Below are positions 1-6,575 of a DNA stretch of 13,851 nt, in pieces. The position numbers and the translations under genes are program-made. Position 1 is the first letter of the stretch; each line of letters opens with the position of its first letter. Location of the stretch: NCBI GenBank assembly GCA_002401055.1, contig NVRZ01000054.1:1-13851 (forward strand), written 5' to 3'. This DNA comes from Bacteroidota bacterium (GTDB lineage: Bacteria; Bacteroidota; Bacteroidia; NORP154). Below the pieces are notes generated by a model. That model was not told the origin of the DNA and did not search any database. It saw nothing but the letters and a program-made list of their open reading frames with translations.

Positions 1-2
1 GT

Positions 3-512
3 TACTGGATGGATGAGCCGGGCAACGATGTTCAGTGGTATTTCTCGGAAAACCATGCATTGTTGTTCCATACTTCTGCCTATCTGGCAGGGAATCTTTT
101 GCCGCAGTCGCATTTTCGGCGCGCAGATCGCAATGGCACCGCCCAGAAGCAGGCCGGTTATGAGCGCCTGATGGCGTGGTTCGATCATTTCGAAGCAGCC
201 GAAATGGCGGAATTCAATTCTGGCACCTATTTCCCGATTGATCTTAAAGGTTTGGCGGCCCTGTTTGCGCTTGCACCCGACGAAGTCATTCGAAAGCGGG
301 CATCTGGAGCCATTACCCGACTGATCACCATGATTGCCAATTCGGCGCATCATGGCGTTATTACCGGGGCGCAGGGCCGTAGCTACGAACATTCACTTTG
401 CGTTGCCGACACATTGGAACTGAACGGTCTTGCCAGATTGTTGTGGGGCAAAGGCCAGTTTGGCGCACATGTGAATTGCCTGGCCCAGATGGCTTTGGCG
501 TTGCGTGATCAT
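3..512 (+). CDS. Fragment of unrecognised protein, cut at both ends, foreign composition
   Basis: The frame is open from base 3 (first residues YWMDEPGNDVQW) with no upstream stop inside the window, so the N-terminus is missing; the ATG at 9 is probably internal. About 170 residues are visible, rich in aromatic and helical stretches such as FSENHALLFHTSAYLAG and EHSLCVADTLELNGLARLLW. The helix-rich pattern recalls alpha/alpha-toroid proteins, but I do not recognise the family and propose no function. Codons favour G/C at the third position (GGC, GCC, CCG, CGC), unlike every gene downstream. Homology-like sequence stops near base 512; the frame then runs on by chance in the wrong frame of the next gene to a TAG at 579-581, so the last 23 codons of the open frame are not part of this protein. 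I read it as a piece of another genome, perhaps a proteobacterium, joined here. Coding status is likely; identity is unknown. Confidence 0.6.
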
Positions 513-514
513 GG
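510..514. other. Chimeric junction between two unrelated sequences
   Basis: On the right, the sequence from base 513 (GGGAGGTTCATACC) aligns with two later copies of the same repeat in the T9SS protein gene (GGGAGGATCTTATC at 666 and GGGTGGATCATAT near 1300). On the left of 513 the later copies read ...ATTATGCTG or ATTATGTTG, whereas here the bases are GTGATCAT, so repeat homology ends abruptly. The left-hand reading frame (phase of base 3) and the right-hand frame (phase of base 505) differ, so both genes are broken at one point. Base composition and codon use also change here. Only a few shared bases (TGGG) lie at the join. Confidence 0.7.
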
Positions 515-2685
515 GAGGTTCATACCAAATGACCGGTGGTTCGTATGTCGATTCATTGATGTCAATGGATGGTTGCGATAGCGTAATTACGACAACGCTA
601 ACAGTTGACCTTGTGATGACAAACTCCCTCACGGAAAATATTTGTGCAGGTGACAGCATTATGCTGGGAGGATCTTATCAAATGACCTCAGGTTCATATG
701 ATGATACCTATACAGGAGTGAATGGTTGTGACAGCATTGTCTCCACAATGTTAACCGTTGATCCTTTGCCAGTTATTGCAGTTAACCCTTCACCTGGAAA
801 TGTATGTACGTTTGGCGACACTGTAACTTTTACGGCTAACGGTGCCAGTACTTATGCATGGTCTCCAGCAACAGGATTAGACGTAACTACAGGTGCCACG
901 GTTATGGCAAGTCCAGGATCAGCTCAAACCTATACGGTGCTAGGTACCAGCGCGGCGGGTTGTGTTGACTCTGCAACTGTTGATGTTCAGGTAAGTGTTG
1001 GTTCTCCAATGCCGTCTTTTAACTCGGATGTAACAGCTTGTGAAGGTAGAAGCGTGCTTTACAACAACACCTCAACAGACGCAATATCATTCGCGTGGGT
1101 ATTTGATGGAGGAACCACTGCTGATACGACTATGCAGAGCCCAACGGTCACCTACTCTACTGCAGGCACATATGATGTGAGCTTAACAGCTTTTGGATGT
1201 TCTGCTGACAGCACATTAACGATGACTGCGTATATTACCGTTTCACCAACTGTTACAAATACAGATGTAGCGAGCATCTGTTCCAGCGACAGCATTATGT
1301 TGGGTGGATCATATACGAATATTACGGGAAGTTATGTCGACACTTTTATGACTGTAAATGGTTGCGACAGCGTGGTAACGACCTCCTTGGCAGTTGAGCC
1401 TGCAGTAAGTGCGGGAATGTCTGGCATGGCAGATGTTTGTAACTCGACTTTTTCAATTGACTTAGCTACGGTATTAGGAGGAACTCCTGACGGTGGTGGA
1501 ACATGGAATGATGATGACACGTCTGGCCTGACGATCATCTTCGGCAATCTTGCTACGGTAGGAGCAGCTGCTGGGACCTATAACTTTACCTATGTGGTTA
1601 CAGGAACGTCTCCTTGTTCAGATGATTCGGCCACAGCCACGATTACTATATACGCAGCACCAACTGCAGGCACAAATGGAACTTTGTCGGCTTGTATTCT
1701 GGCCACATCAGTTGATGTATCAACTGGATTGGGTGGAGCACCTGACACAAACGGAGTATGGGTTTGGACCAACGACAATAGTAGTGGGGCATTCTCGGGC
1801 ACGACCTTGGATCCATCTGTTGCAGGGCTGGGAGATTGGACTTTTGATTATACGGTTCCAGCAAACACTGGATGCGCTGCCGCCACCGCCACAGTAACGG
1901 TAACGGTAGTATCCACACCTGACGCAGGAAGCAATGGAACAATGTCCGCATGTGAATCTGATTTCGCACCTATTGATCTCAGTACCGGGCTAGGCGGTAC
2001 GCCAGATGCAAATGGAACATGGAATGACGACGACGCTTCAGGCGGTTTGGCATTTGGATTCTTTAGCCCGCTGGTTTCAGGTGCAGGAACATTTAACTTT
2101 ACCTACACAGCATCGGCTACGGGATGTACTGATGCAACTGCCGTGGTAACGGTAACGGTTGCTCCTGCACCGGACGCAGGTACCGGCAGTACCTTGAACA
2201 TATGCGATACAACAGCGACAGTAGATTTAACGAGTGGATTAAGCGGAACGCCTGGTATTGGAATGTGGTCTGACGATGATCTTACAGGTGCTTTGTCTGG
2301 AGGCACATTTGATGTCTCTGCTGTAGGTATCGGCACCTATAACTTCACTTATAGAGTGATGGGTGCGCCTTGTGCTGATGCTACTGCCACTGTGGTGGTT
2401 GACGTGAGCAACTGTGTTGGCATTGATGAAGTAGGCATATCAACCTTCATTCTGTACCCAAATCCTTCTGAAGGCAAGTTTACGCTGGACTTTGGAAACG
2501 GTAGCAGTGACAACGCTAGCATTGAGGTTTATAATGCCACAGGCGGACTCCTAGAACAAGTTGGTATAGTGAATATATCTTCCAAGATGTACATCGATCT
2601 TACAGGCAATCCAAATGGATTGTATTACATTAATGTAATCAGGGATGGTAAACTTGTTACCAATAAAGTGACTATTACCAAGTAA
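514..2685 (+). CDS. Secreted surface repeat protein with T9SS type A sorting domain, 5'-truncated
   Basis: This is the C-terminal part (about 723 residues) of a large exported protein. Numbering from the GTG at 505, the order is: GCDS-type repeats at residues 3-36, 41-85 and 254-296 (core GSY..T.GSY.DT...NGCDSV.TT.L.V); an Ig-like stretch at 87-167; a PKD-like domain at 168-248 (FAWVFDGG, TAGTYDVSLTAFGC); four tandem repeats of about 82 residues at 301-635; and a C-terminal domain at 642-726 with YPNPSEGKFTLDF, IEVYNATG, NGLYYINVI and terminal KVTITK. That last domain is the type A sorting signal used by the T9SS of Bacteroidota, so the protein is exported to the cell surface or medium and the domain is normally removed. 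There is no catalytic domain in the visible part; adhesion or a structural role is possible but inferred. The true start, including the signal peptide, is lost at the junction; the GTG at 505 is an accident of the join. A terminator follows. Confidence 0.85.
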   Translation, partial: GGSYQMTGGSYVDSLMSMDGCDSVITTTLTVDLVMTNSLTENICAGDSIMLGGSYQMTSGSYDDTYTGVNGCDSIVSTMLTVDPLPVIAVNPSPGNVCTFGDTVTFTANGASTYAWSPATGLDVTTGATVMASPGSAQTYTVLGTSAAGCVDSATVDVQVSVGSPMPSFNSDVTACEGRSVLYNNTSTDAISFAWVFDGGTTADTTMQSPTVTYSTAGTYDVSLTAFGCSADSTLTMTAYITVSPTVTNTDVASICSSDSIMLGGSYTNITGSYVDTFMTVNGCDSVVTTSLAVEPAVSAGMSGMADVCNSTFSIDLATVLGGTPDGGGTWNDDDTSGLTIIFGNLATVGAAAGTYNFTYVVTGTSPCSDDSATATITIYAAPTAGTNGTLSACILATSVDVSTGLGGAPDTNGVWVWTNDNSSGAFSGTTLDPSVAGLGDWTFDYTVPANTGCAAATATVTVTVVSTPDAGSNGTMSACESDFAPIDLSTGLGGTPDANGTWNDDDASGGLAFGFFSPLVSGAGTFNFTYTASATGCTDATAVVTVTVAPAPDAGTGSTLNICDTTATVDLTSGLSGTPGIGMWSDDDLTGALSGGTFDVSAVGIGTYNFTYRVMGAPCADATATVVVDVSNCVGIDEVGISTFILYPNPSEGKFTLDFGNGSSDNASIEVYNATGGLLEQVGIVNISSKMYIDLTGNPNGLYYINVIRDGKLVTNKVTITK
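1405..2409 (+). repeat. Four tandem ~82-residue protein repeats inside the surface protein gene
   Basis: The units are at about 1405-1653, 1660-1911, 1915-2160 and 2164-2409. Each starts with AG..G..(A/N).C, continues with D(V/L)(S/A)TGLGGTPD..G.WNDDD.SG, then G(T/D)(Y/W)NFTY, and ends C.(A/D)(A/D)(T/S)A(T/V)VTVTV. Each unit holds a conserved pair of cysteines, one near each end, and an acidic NDDD-type turn. They look like beta-sandwich modules strung as a stalk, which is usual for long T9SS substrates. The second unit departs most from the others (VWVWTNDNSSG and WTFDYTVPANTG). DNA identity between units is well below protein similarity, so the duplications are not recent. Confidence 0.75.
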
Positions 2686-2707
2686 CCTAACAAAAGCAAT
2701 TAGGACA

Positions 2708-2737
2708 AAAGCTCGGTTAACTAAGCCGGGCTTTTTT
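2708..2737 (+). terminator. Rho-independent terminator after the T9SS protein gene
   Basis: Bases 2708-2718 (AAAGCTCGGTT) pair with 2724-2734 (AGCCGGGCTTT) over 11 positions, including two G-T wobbles, around a 5-base loop (AACTA). The 3' arm runs straight into six T (2732-2737). The hairpin starts 22 bases after the stop codon of the surface protein gene, so it closes that transcription unit and separates it from the marR promoter. Confidence 0.85.
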
Positions 2738-2801
2738 ATTGCCTGCTTTTATCGAAACACAGACTTACGCTTCCGAAATATTCAGTTATAAATATTTATT
2801 T

Positions 2802-2809
2802 TATCTTTG
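2802..2809 (+). promoter_or_regulatory. Candidate -7 element of the marR promoter
   Basis: TATCTTTG matches the Bacteroidota sigma-A -7 consensus TAnnTTTG exactly. It sits 40 bases before the marR start codon and directly upstream of a 13-bp palindrome, in an AT-rich tract. I see no convincing TTG at the expected -33 spacing. Confidence 0.5.
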
Positions 2810-2814
2810 TATAA

Positions 2815-2827
2815 TACGAACATCGTA
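2815..2827. promoter_or_regulatory. Palindrome TACGAACATCGTA, candidate MarR operator 1
   Basis: Arms TACGA and TCGTA are perfect inverted repeats around ACA. The site begins 6 bases after the -7 element, so it should cover the transcription start of marR. An almost identical site (one base different, in the centre) lies before the RND transporter gene at 3311-3323. MarR dimers typically bind short palindromes overlapping their own promoter, which fits autorepression. Confidence 0.6.
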
Positions 2828-2830
2828 ATA

Positions 2831-2848
2831 ATAACAGAATTCAGTTAT
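2831..2848. promoter_or_regulatory. 18-bp imperfect palindrome just before the marR start
   Basis: ATAACAGAATTCAGTTAT is a palindrome apart from one A-A pair in each half-site and ends one base before the ATG at 2850. Its right part ATTCAGTTAT (2839-2848) also occurs as a direct repeat at 2780-2789, upstream of the -7 element. It could be a second protein-binding site or a small hairpin controlling access to the start codon; AT-richness makes chance a fair alternative. Confidence 0.35.
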
Positions 2849-2849
2849 T

Positions 2850-3293
2850 ATGGTTATAAAGGAAGAAAATAAAAACAGGCTCAGCTTCGCGCTGATGAAT
2901 CTCATGCACGGCATGAAGAAAGGAATGGAGGAGTGCTGTGGGGAATGCGGAGATATCAGCGAGAAGGAGTTTATAATAATTAACTTGGTTGGGCAGAGCA
3001 AACACCTCAAGATGACGGAAATAGCCGAGAACTTATCAGCTCCAGTCAGCACAATCACAAGTCTGGTGGATAAGCTGGTAGAAAAGAATTATCTAACCAG
3101 ATATCATTCCAATGAAGATCGGAGAGTTGTATTGGTAACGCTGGCGCTGAAAGGAACTGATTCCTTTGACAATTTTAATGCTCACAAGGAAGATGCCACC
3201 ACAACTATTTTGTCAGGGTTTTCTGCTCAGGAACAAAAGAACCTGATCGAGTACCTAGAGAGGATCCCCATACTCCTCGAGAAAAATAAATAA
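2850..3293 (+). CDS. MarR-family transcriptional regulator
   Basis: The 147-residue length is typical of MarR. The winged helix-turn-helix covers about residues 38-100: KMTEIAENLSAPVSTITSLVDKLVEKNYLTRY contains the recognition helix, and NEDRRVVLVTLALKG (88-102) is the wing with the family's D-R-R. Helices 1-25 and 105-145 form the dimer interface. A cluster of cysteines at 29, 30 and 33 (EECCGECGDIS) sits where some MarR proteins carry ligand- or oxidant-sensing residues. The ATG at 2850 lies after a TAnnTTTG element and two palindromes; no Shine-Dalgarno is evident. The next gene, 87 bases downstream on the same strand, is an RND transporter with the same palindrome upstream, so this protein probably represses its own gene and the transporter genes until an inducer appears. 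The inducer is unknown. A role in activation cannot be excluded. Confidence 0.9.
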   Translation: MVIKEENKNRLSFALMNLMHGMKKGMEECCGECGDISEKEFIIINLVGQSKHLKMTEIAENLSAPVSTITSLVDKLVEKNYLTRYHSNEDRRVVLVTLALKGTDSFDNFNAHKEDATTTILSGFSAQEQKNLIEYLERIPILLEKNK

Positions 3294-3310
3294 AAAGCTT
3301 GGTATTTAAT

Positions 3311-3323
3311 TACGAACTTCGTA
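3311..3323. promoter_or_regulatory. Palindrome TACGAACTTCGTA, candidate MarR operator 2
   Basis: Arms TACGA and TCGTA surround ACT; 12 of 13 bases equal the site at 2815-2827. It lies in the 87-base gap between marR and the RND gene, 57 bases before the transporter start, just upstream of a TATTG and an imperfect TAnnTTTG-like TATATTTT (3341-3348). The position suits a repressor site at a promoter serving the transporter operon. The start of transcription is not clear from sequence. Confidence 0.6.
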
Positions 3324-3380
3324 CTATTGCGGTATCAAAGTATATTTTAGTAGTAAATACAACATTTAAAATTCAGCATA

Positions 3381-5765
3381 ATGGAAAGCAACACCACGCA
3401 AAACGGAGGAGACGAAAACGAGAGAATAACGCGTTTTGCCAATTGGGTAATAAAAAGTAGATGGTTTATAGTGGTGGGTGCAGTTGTCCTGGCATTTGCC
3501 GCGGGAAGCGGAGGACAGTTCCTAACCTTTAATAATGACTACCATATATTTTTTGATGAAAAGAATCCGCAAGTATTGGCCTTTGATGCACTTCAAGAGA
3601 AATACACGAAGGATGATAATGTATTTATCGTCATAGAACCTGCAGATGGCAAGGTATTCACCAGGGAAACATTAAGTGCAATTGAAGCTCTTGAGGAAAT
3701 GGCATGGCAAACGCCCTTCTCAACCCGAGTTGATGCGCTTTCAAACTATCAGCATACTCGCGCCGAAGGAGATGATATGTATGTGGAGAATCTTGCGAGT
3801 GATGTTGCCAACAAGACTGATGCTGAAATAGAAGCCATTAAAGAAATAGCATTACGAGAGCCTTTGCTCGTGGATAGATTGATTAATAGCGATGGTTCTA
3901 TTACCGCAGTGAACATAACGGTGAACCTACCTGTGGATAGCATGGAGGCTCCATTAGATGTGGTGCATTTCGCCAGGAAAATGGCAAAGGAATGGGAAGA
4001 AGCTCACCCAGGACACAAAACTTACATATCTGGTATAGTTATGCTCAATGGGTCTTTTGCCGAATCTTCTATGAACGATATGTCGACCCTGGTTCCATTG
4101 ATGTTTCTCATGATTCTTATCATGGTTTTGGTTACCACCAGAAGTATTAGCGGAATGATAGCCTCATTCTTCGTCTTGCTCTTTTCGATAATGTGTGCAA
4201 TGGGTATCGCAGGCTGGTCAGGAGTTGAGTTAACGGGGCCATCTGCTTCTGCACCTACCATGATTATGACATTGGCAATTGCAGACAGCATACATCTACT
4301 GGTGACCATGTTACTGTTCATGCGATCAGGCATGCCCAAGACAGAGGCAATTATAGAGAGTATTAAGGTGAATTTCATGCCTGTATTTATAACGAGTGTC
4401 ACTACGGTAATTGGTTTCTTAACATTGAACTTTGTTGAGGGTATTCCCTTTCACGATCTTGGAAATATTACCGCCACTGGAGTAACCGCAGCATTTTTGT
4501 TTTCAGTTTTCTTCTTACCTGCCATGATGTCTATTCTACCTGTGAGAGTGAAAGTGAAGGACGCAGAAAAATCGGGCCCAGCATTTGTCGATCGTTTGGC
4601 CGACTTTGTAATAGCCAACAACAAAATGGTTCTTGGGATATCCGTAGTTGTTGTTATTGGCCTCAGTGCCTTTGCCTTAAAAAATGAATTGAACAATGAA
4701 TTTGTGAAGTTCTTTGACGAGAGGGTGAAATTCAGAACTGATACAGACTTTATTAGCGATAACTTAACAGGTATTTACAACATTGAGTACTCTCTAGGAT
4801 CAGGTGAGCCTGATGGCATCAGCAATCCTGAGTACATAAAAAAACTGGATGAATTTGATCAATGGTTTAGAACACAGCCTGAGGTAATGCATGTAAATAC
4901 TTTTTCAGAAACAATGAAAAGGGTCAACTTATCAATGCACGGTGACAGTGCTGAGTACTACAAGGTTCCAAATGCTAAAAATGAAGCCGCTCAGTATCTA
5001 CTGTTGTACGAAATGTCATTACCCTACGGATTGGATCTAAACAATCAGATCAACGTAGACAAATCGGAGACTCGGTTTACGGTGACATTAAACAATGTAT
5101 CGAGTAACGAAATGATGGCTTTAACCGCACGCGCGGAACAATGGCTGCGAGATAACGCCCCGGAACATATGTTCTGCTATGGTATCAGTACAGCACTAAT
5201 GTTTTCTCATATTACTAAAACCAATATGGATAGCATGCTCAAAAGCGGATTTGGTGCACTCATCATCATATCATTCATTCTCATCTTCGCGCTGAGAAGC
5301 TTTAAATATGGTATGTTAAGCATTGTGCCAAATGTTGCTCCAATAGCTGTAGCGTTCGGTATTTGGGGAGTATTTGTAGGGCAAATCAACATGGCGTTGG
5401 CTGTGGTATTGGGCATGACACTAGGAATTGTAGTTGATGACACAATACACCTTCTTTCCAAATATATTCGTGCACGTAGACAAGGGAAATCACCGGAAGA
5501 TGCTATTAGGTACTCATTTTCAACGGTTGGACGAGCGATAATAGTAACGACTATTATATTGGTATGCGGATTTTCGATTCTGATACAATCCTCATTTGGA
5601 TTCAACTCTGATATGGGACGGTTAACTGCAATTACAATTGTCGTGGCTTTAGTGTTGGACCTACTTCTGCTTCCTGCTCTGCTACTGCTCATTGACAAGG
5701 GTCAGTCTTCAACGGAAGAAGAGAAGCTCAAACCAATTGAAGCATCAACTGAAACTGAATCGTAA
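3381..5765 (+). CDS. RND-superfamily (MMPL-type) transporter
   Basis: This inner-membrane protein of 794 residues has the two-lobed RND plan: TM1 (~29-50), periplasmic loop (51-232), TM2-6 (~236-387), TM7 (~415-435), second loop (436-615) and TM8-12 (~620-771). Each lobe carries the family signature with an intramembrane acidic residue: LAIADSIHLL (D302) and GIVVDDTIHLL (D686/D687), used in proton coupling. It belongs to the shorter MMPL/'predicted exporter' branch rather than the ~1050-residue multidrug HAE1 branch, and no membrane-fusion partner is encoded nearby. Members of this branch move lipids and other hydrophobic molecules. The following genes encode a LolA-like carrier (30-base gap) and a beta-barrel, so the pump probably hands a lipid-like substrate to, or takes it from, the outer membrane. 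Direction and substrate are unknown. Likely controlled by the upstream MarR protein. The N-terminal ~22 residues are hydrophilic and cytoplasmic. Confidence 0.9.
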   Translation: MESNTTQNGGDENERITRFANWVIKSRWFIVVGAVVLAFAAGSGGQFLTFNNDYHIFFDEKNPQVLAFDALQEKYTKDDNVFIVIEPADGKVFTRETLSAIEALEEMAWQTPFSTRVDALSNYQHTRAEGDDMYVENLASDVANKTDAEIEAIKEIALREPLLVDRLINSDGSITAVNITVNLPVDSMEAPLDVVHFARKMAKEWEEAHPGHKTYISGIVMLNGSFAESSMNDMSTLVPLMFLMILIMVLVTTRSISGMIASFFVLLFSIMCAMGIAGWSGVELTGPSASAPTMIMTLAIADSIHLLVTMLLFMRSGMPKTEAIIESIKVNFMPVFITSVTTVIGFLTLNFVEGIPFHDLGNITATGVTAAFLFSVFFLPAMMSILPVRVKVKDAEKSGPAFVDRLADFVIANNKMVLGISVVVVIGLSAFALKNELNNEFVKFFDERVKFRTDTDFISDNLTGIYNIEYSLGSGEPDGISNPEYIKKLDEFDQWFRTQPEVMHVNTFSETMKRVNLSMHGDSAEYYKVPNAKNEAAQYLLLYEMSLPYGLDLNNQINVDKSETRFTVTLNNVSSNEMMALTARAEQWLRDNAPEHMFCYGISTALMFSHITKTNMDSMLKSGFGALIIISFILIFALRSFKYGMLSIVPNVAPIAVAFGIWGVFVGQINMALAVVLGMTLGIVVDDTIHLLSKYIRARRQGKSPEDAIRYSFSTVGRAIIVTTIILVCGFSILIQSSFGFNSDMGRLTAITIVVALVLDLLLLPALLLLIDKGQSSTEEEKLKPIEASTETES

Positions 5766-5795
5766 ATATTTTTATTAATTCAATAAACTGTAGAC

Positions 5796-6575
5796 ATGAA
5801 AACAACAACAAAAATTACCAGCGTAATCGCCCTTGGAATCATGGCAGTAGCCTTCGTTCCAGCAAGAACCGGATTAGAAATTGCTATAGCCGCAGAAAAA
5901 TCGGATAATGGTTGGGGCAACTCAACAAATAAACTGACAATGACGCTCACCAACAGAAACGGGCAAAAGACCACCAGGCAAATGCACGGCTATTCGATGG
6001 AGGTTGATGGAGATGGTGACAAATCAATTACAGTATTTGACACGCCTGTTGACGTAAAAGGCACTGCGAGCATGACGTTCACACACAAGGTCGGAGATGA
6101 TGATCAGTGGTTATATCTACCGGCTATTAGCAGGGTAAAGAGGATTTCATCTTCAAACAAATCAGGGCCATTCATGGGAAGCGAATTCGCATTCGAGGAC
6201 CTATCTTCTTCAGAAGTTGAAAAATTCACGTATAAATACATTCTAGACGAACAACTAAACGGAGTGCTCTGCCATAAGATTGAACGCTTTCCTTTATCAA
6301 AATCTTCTGGATACAAACGAAATATCGTTTGGTTTAACAAAGAGAACTACAGAGTTGAGAAGATTGAGTTCTATGATAGAAAAGATGCCCTCTTGAAAAC
6401 ATTGACCTATTCGGAATACAGGCAATTCCTCTCTAAATACTGGAGAGCTGGGGTGATGAAAATGGTGAACCACCAAAATGGGAAAGAGACCTTGCTTGTG
6501 TTTTCTGAAATCAAGTTCAATGTCGGACTCACGGATGACGATTTTACACAAAATGCTTTAAAAAGGGCCAGATAG
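5796..6575 (+). CDS. LolA-like outer-membrane lipoprotein-sorting protein
   Basis: The 259-residue exported protein begins MKTTTKITSVIALGIMAVAF, a signal peptide with probable cleavage near residues 24-33. The body matches the LolA-like family often annotated 'outer membrane lipoprotein-sorting protein' (I believe PF17131), with its diagnostic block around 104-136: DQWLYLPAISRVKRISSS followed by GPFMGSEFAFEDL. Later strands include KRNIVWFNKENYRVEKIEFYD and VFSEIKFNVGLTDDDF. LolA folds are half-open beta-barrels with a hydrophobic cavity for acyl chains. True LolA is usually ~200 residues and unlinked to RND genes; this variant is known to co-occur with MMPL transporters, so it is more likely a dedicated periplasmic lipid carrier than the housekeeping LolA. 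It starts 30 bases after the RND gene and its stop codon overlaps the next start (TAGTG), so the three genes are surely co-transcribed. No Shine-Dalgarno is visible. Confidence 0.82.
   Translation: MKTTTKITSVIALGIMAVAFVPARTGLEIAIAAEKSDNGWGNSTNKLTMTLTNRNGQKTTRQMHGYSMEVDGDGDKSITVFDTPVDVKGTASMTFTHKVGDDDQWLYLPAISRVKRISSSNKSGPFMGSEFAFEDLSSSEVEKFTYKYILDEQLNGVLCHKIERFPLSKSSGYKRNIVWFNKENYRVEKIEFYDRKDALLKTLTYSEYRQFLSKYWRAGVMKMVNHQNGKETLLVFSEIKFNVGLTDDDFTQNALKRAR

Noticed and set aside
381..393. TACGAACATTCAC, resembling the MarR operator
   Set aside because: Only the left half and centre match; the right arm TCGTA is missing, and it lies in the foreign coding fragment.
505..513. GTG at 505 as the start of the surface protein
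   Set aside because: It lies left of the point where repeat homology begins and arises only from the join; it is followed directly by mid-repeat sequence with no signal peptide, which a T9SS substrate needs.
513..581. Continuation of the first reading frame to the TAG at 581
   Set aside because: From 513 on the frame reads the surface protein gene out of phase; the residues produced are accidental.
1646..1969. Minus-strand open frame of 107 residues, and similar ones inside the surface protein gene
   Set aside because: It lies fully inside repetitive coding DNA of the opposite strand, has no ribosome site or promoter, and arises from codon bias of the repeats.
5207..5698. Minus-strand open frame of 163 residues inside the RND gene
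   Set aside because: The plus-strand frame has convincing family motifs throughout; the antisense frame has no recognisable domain.
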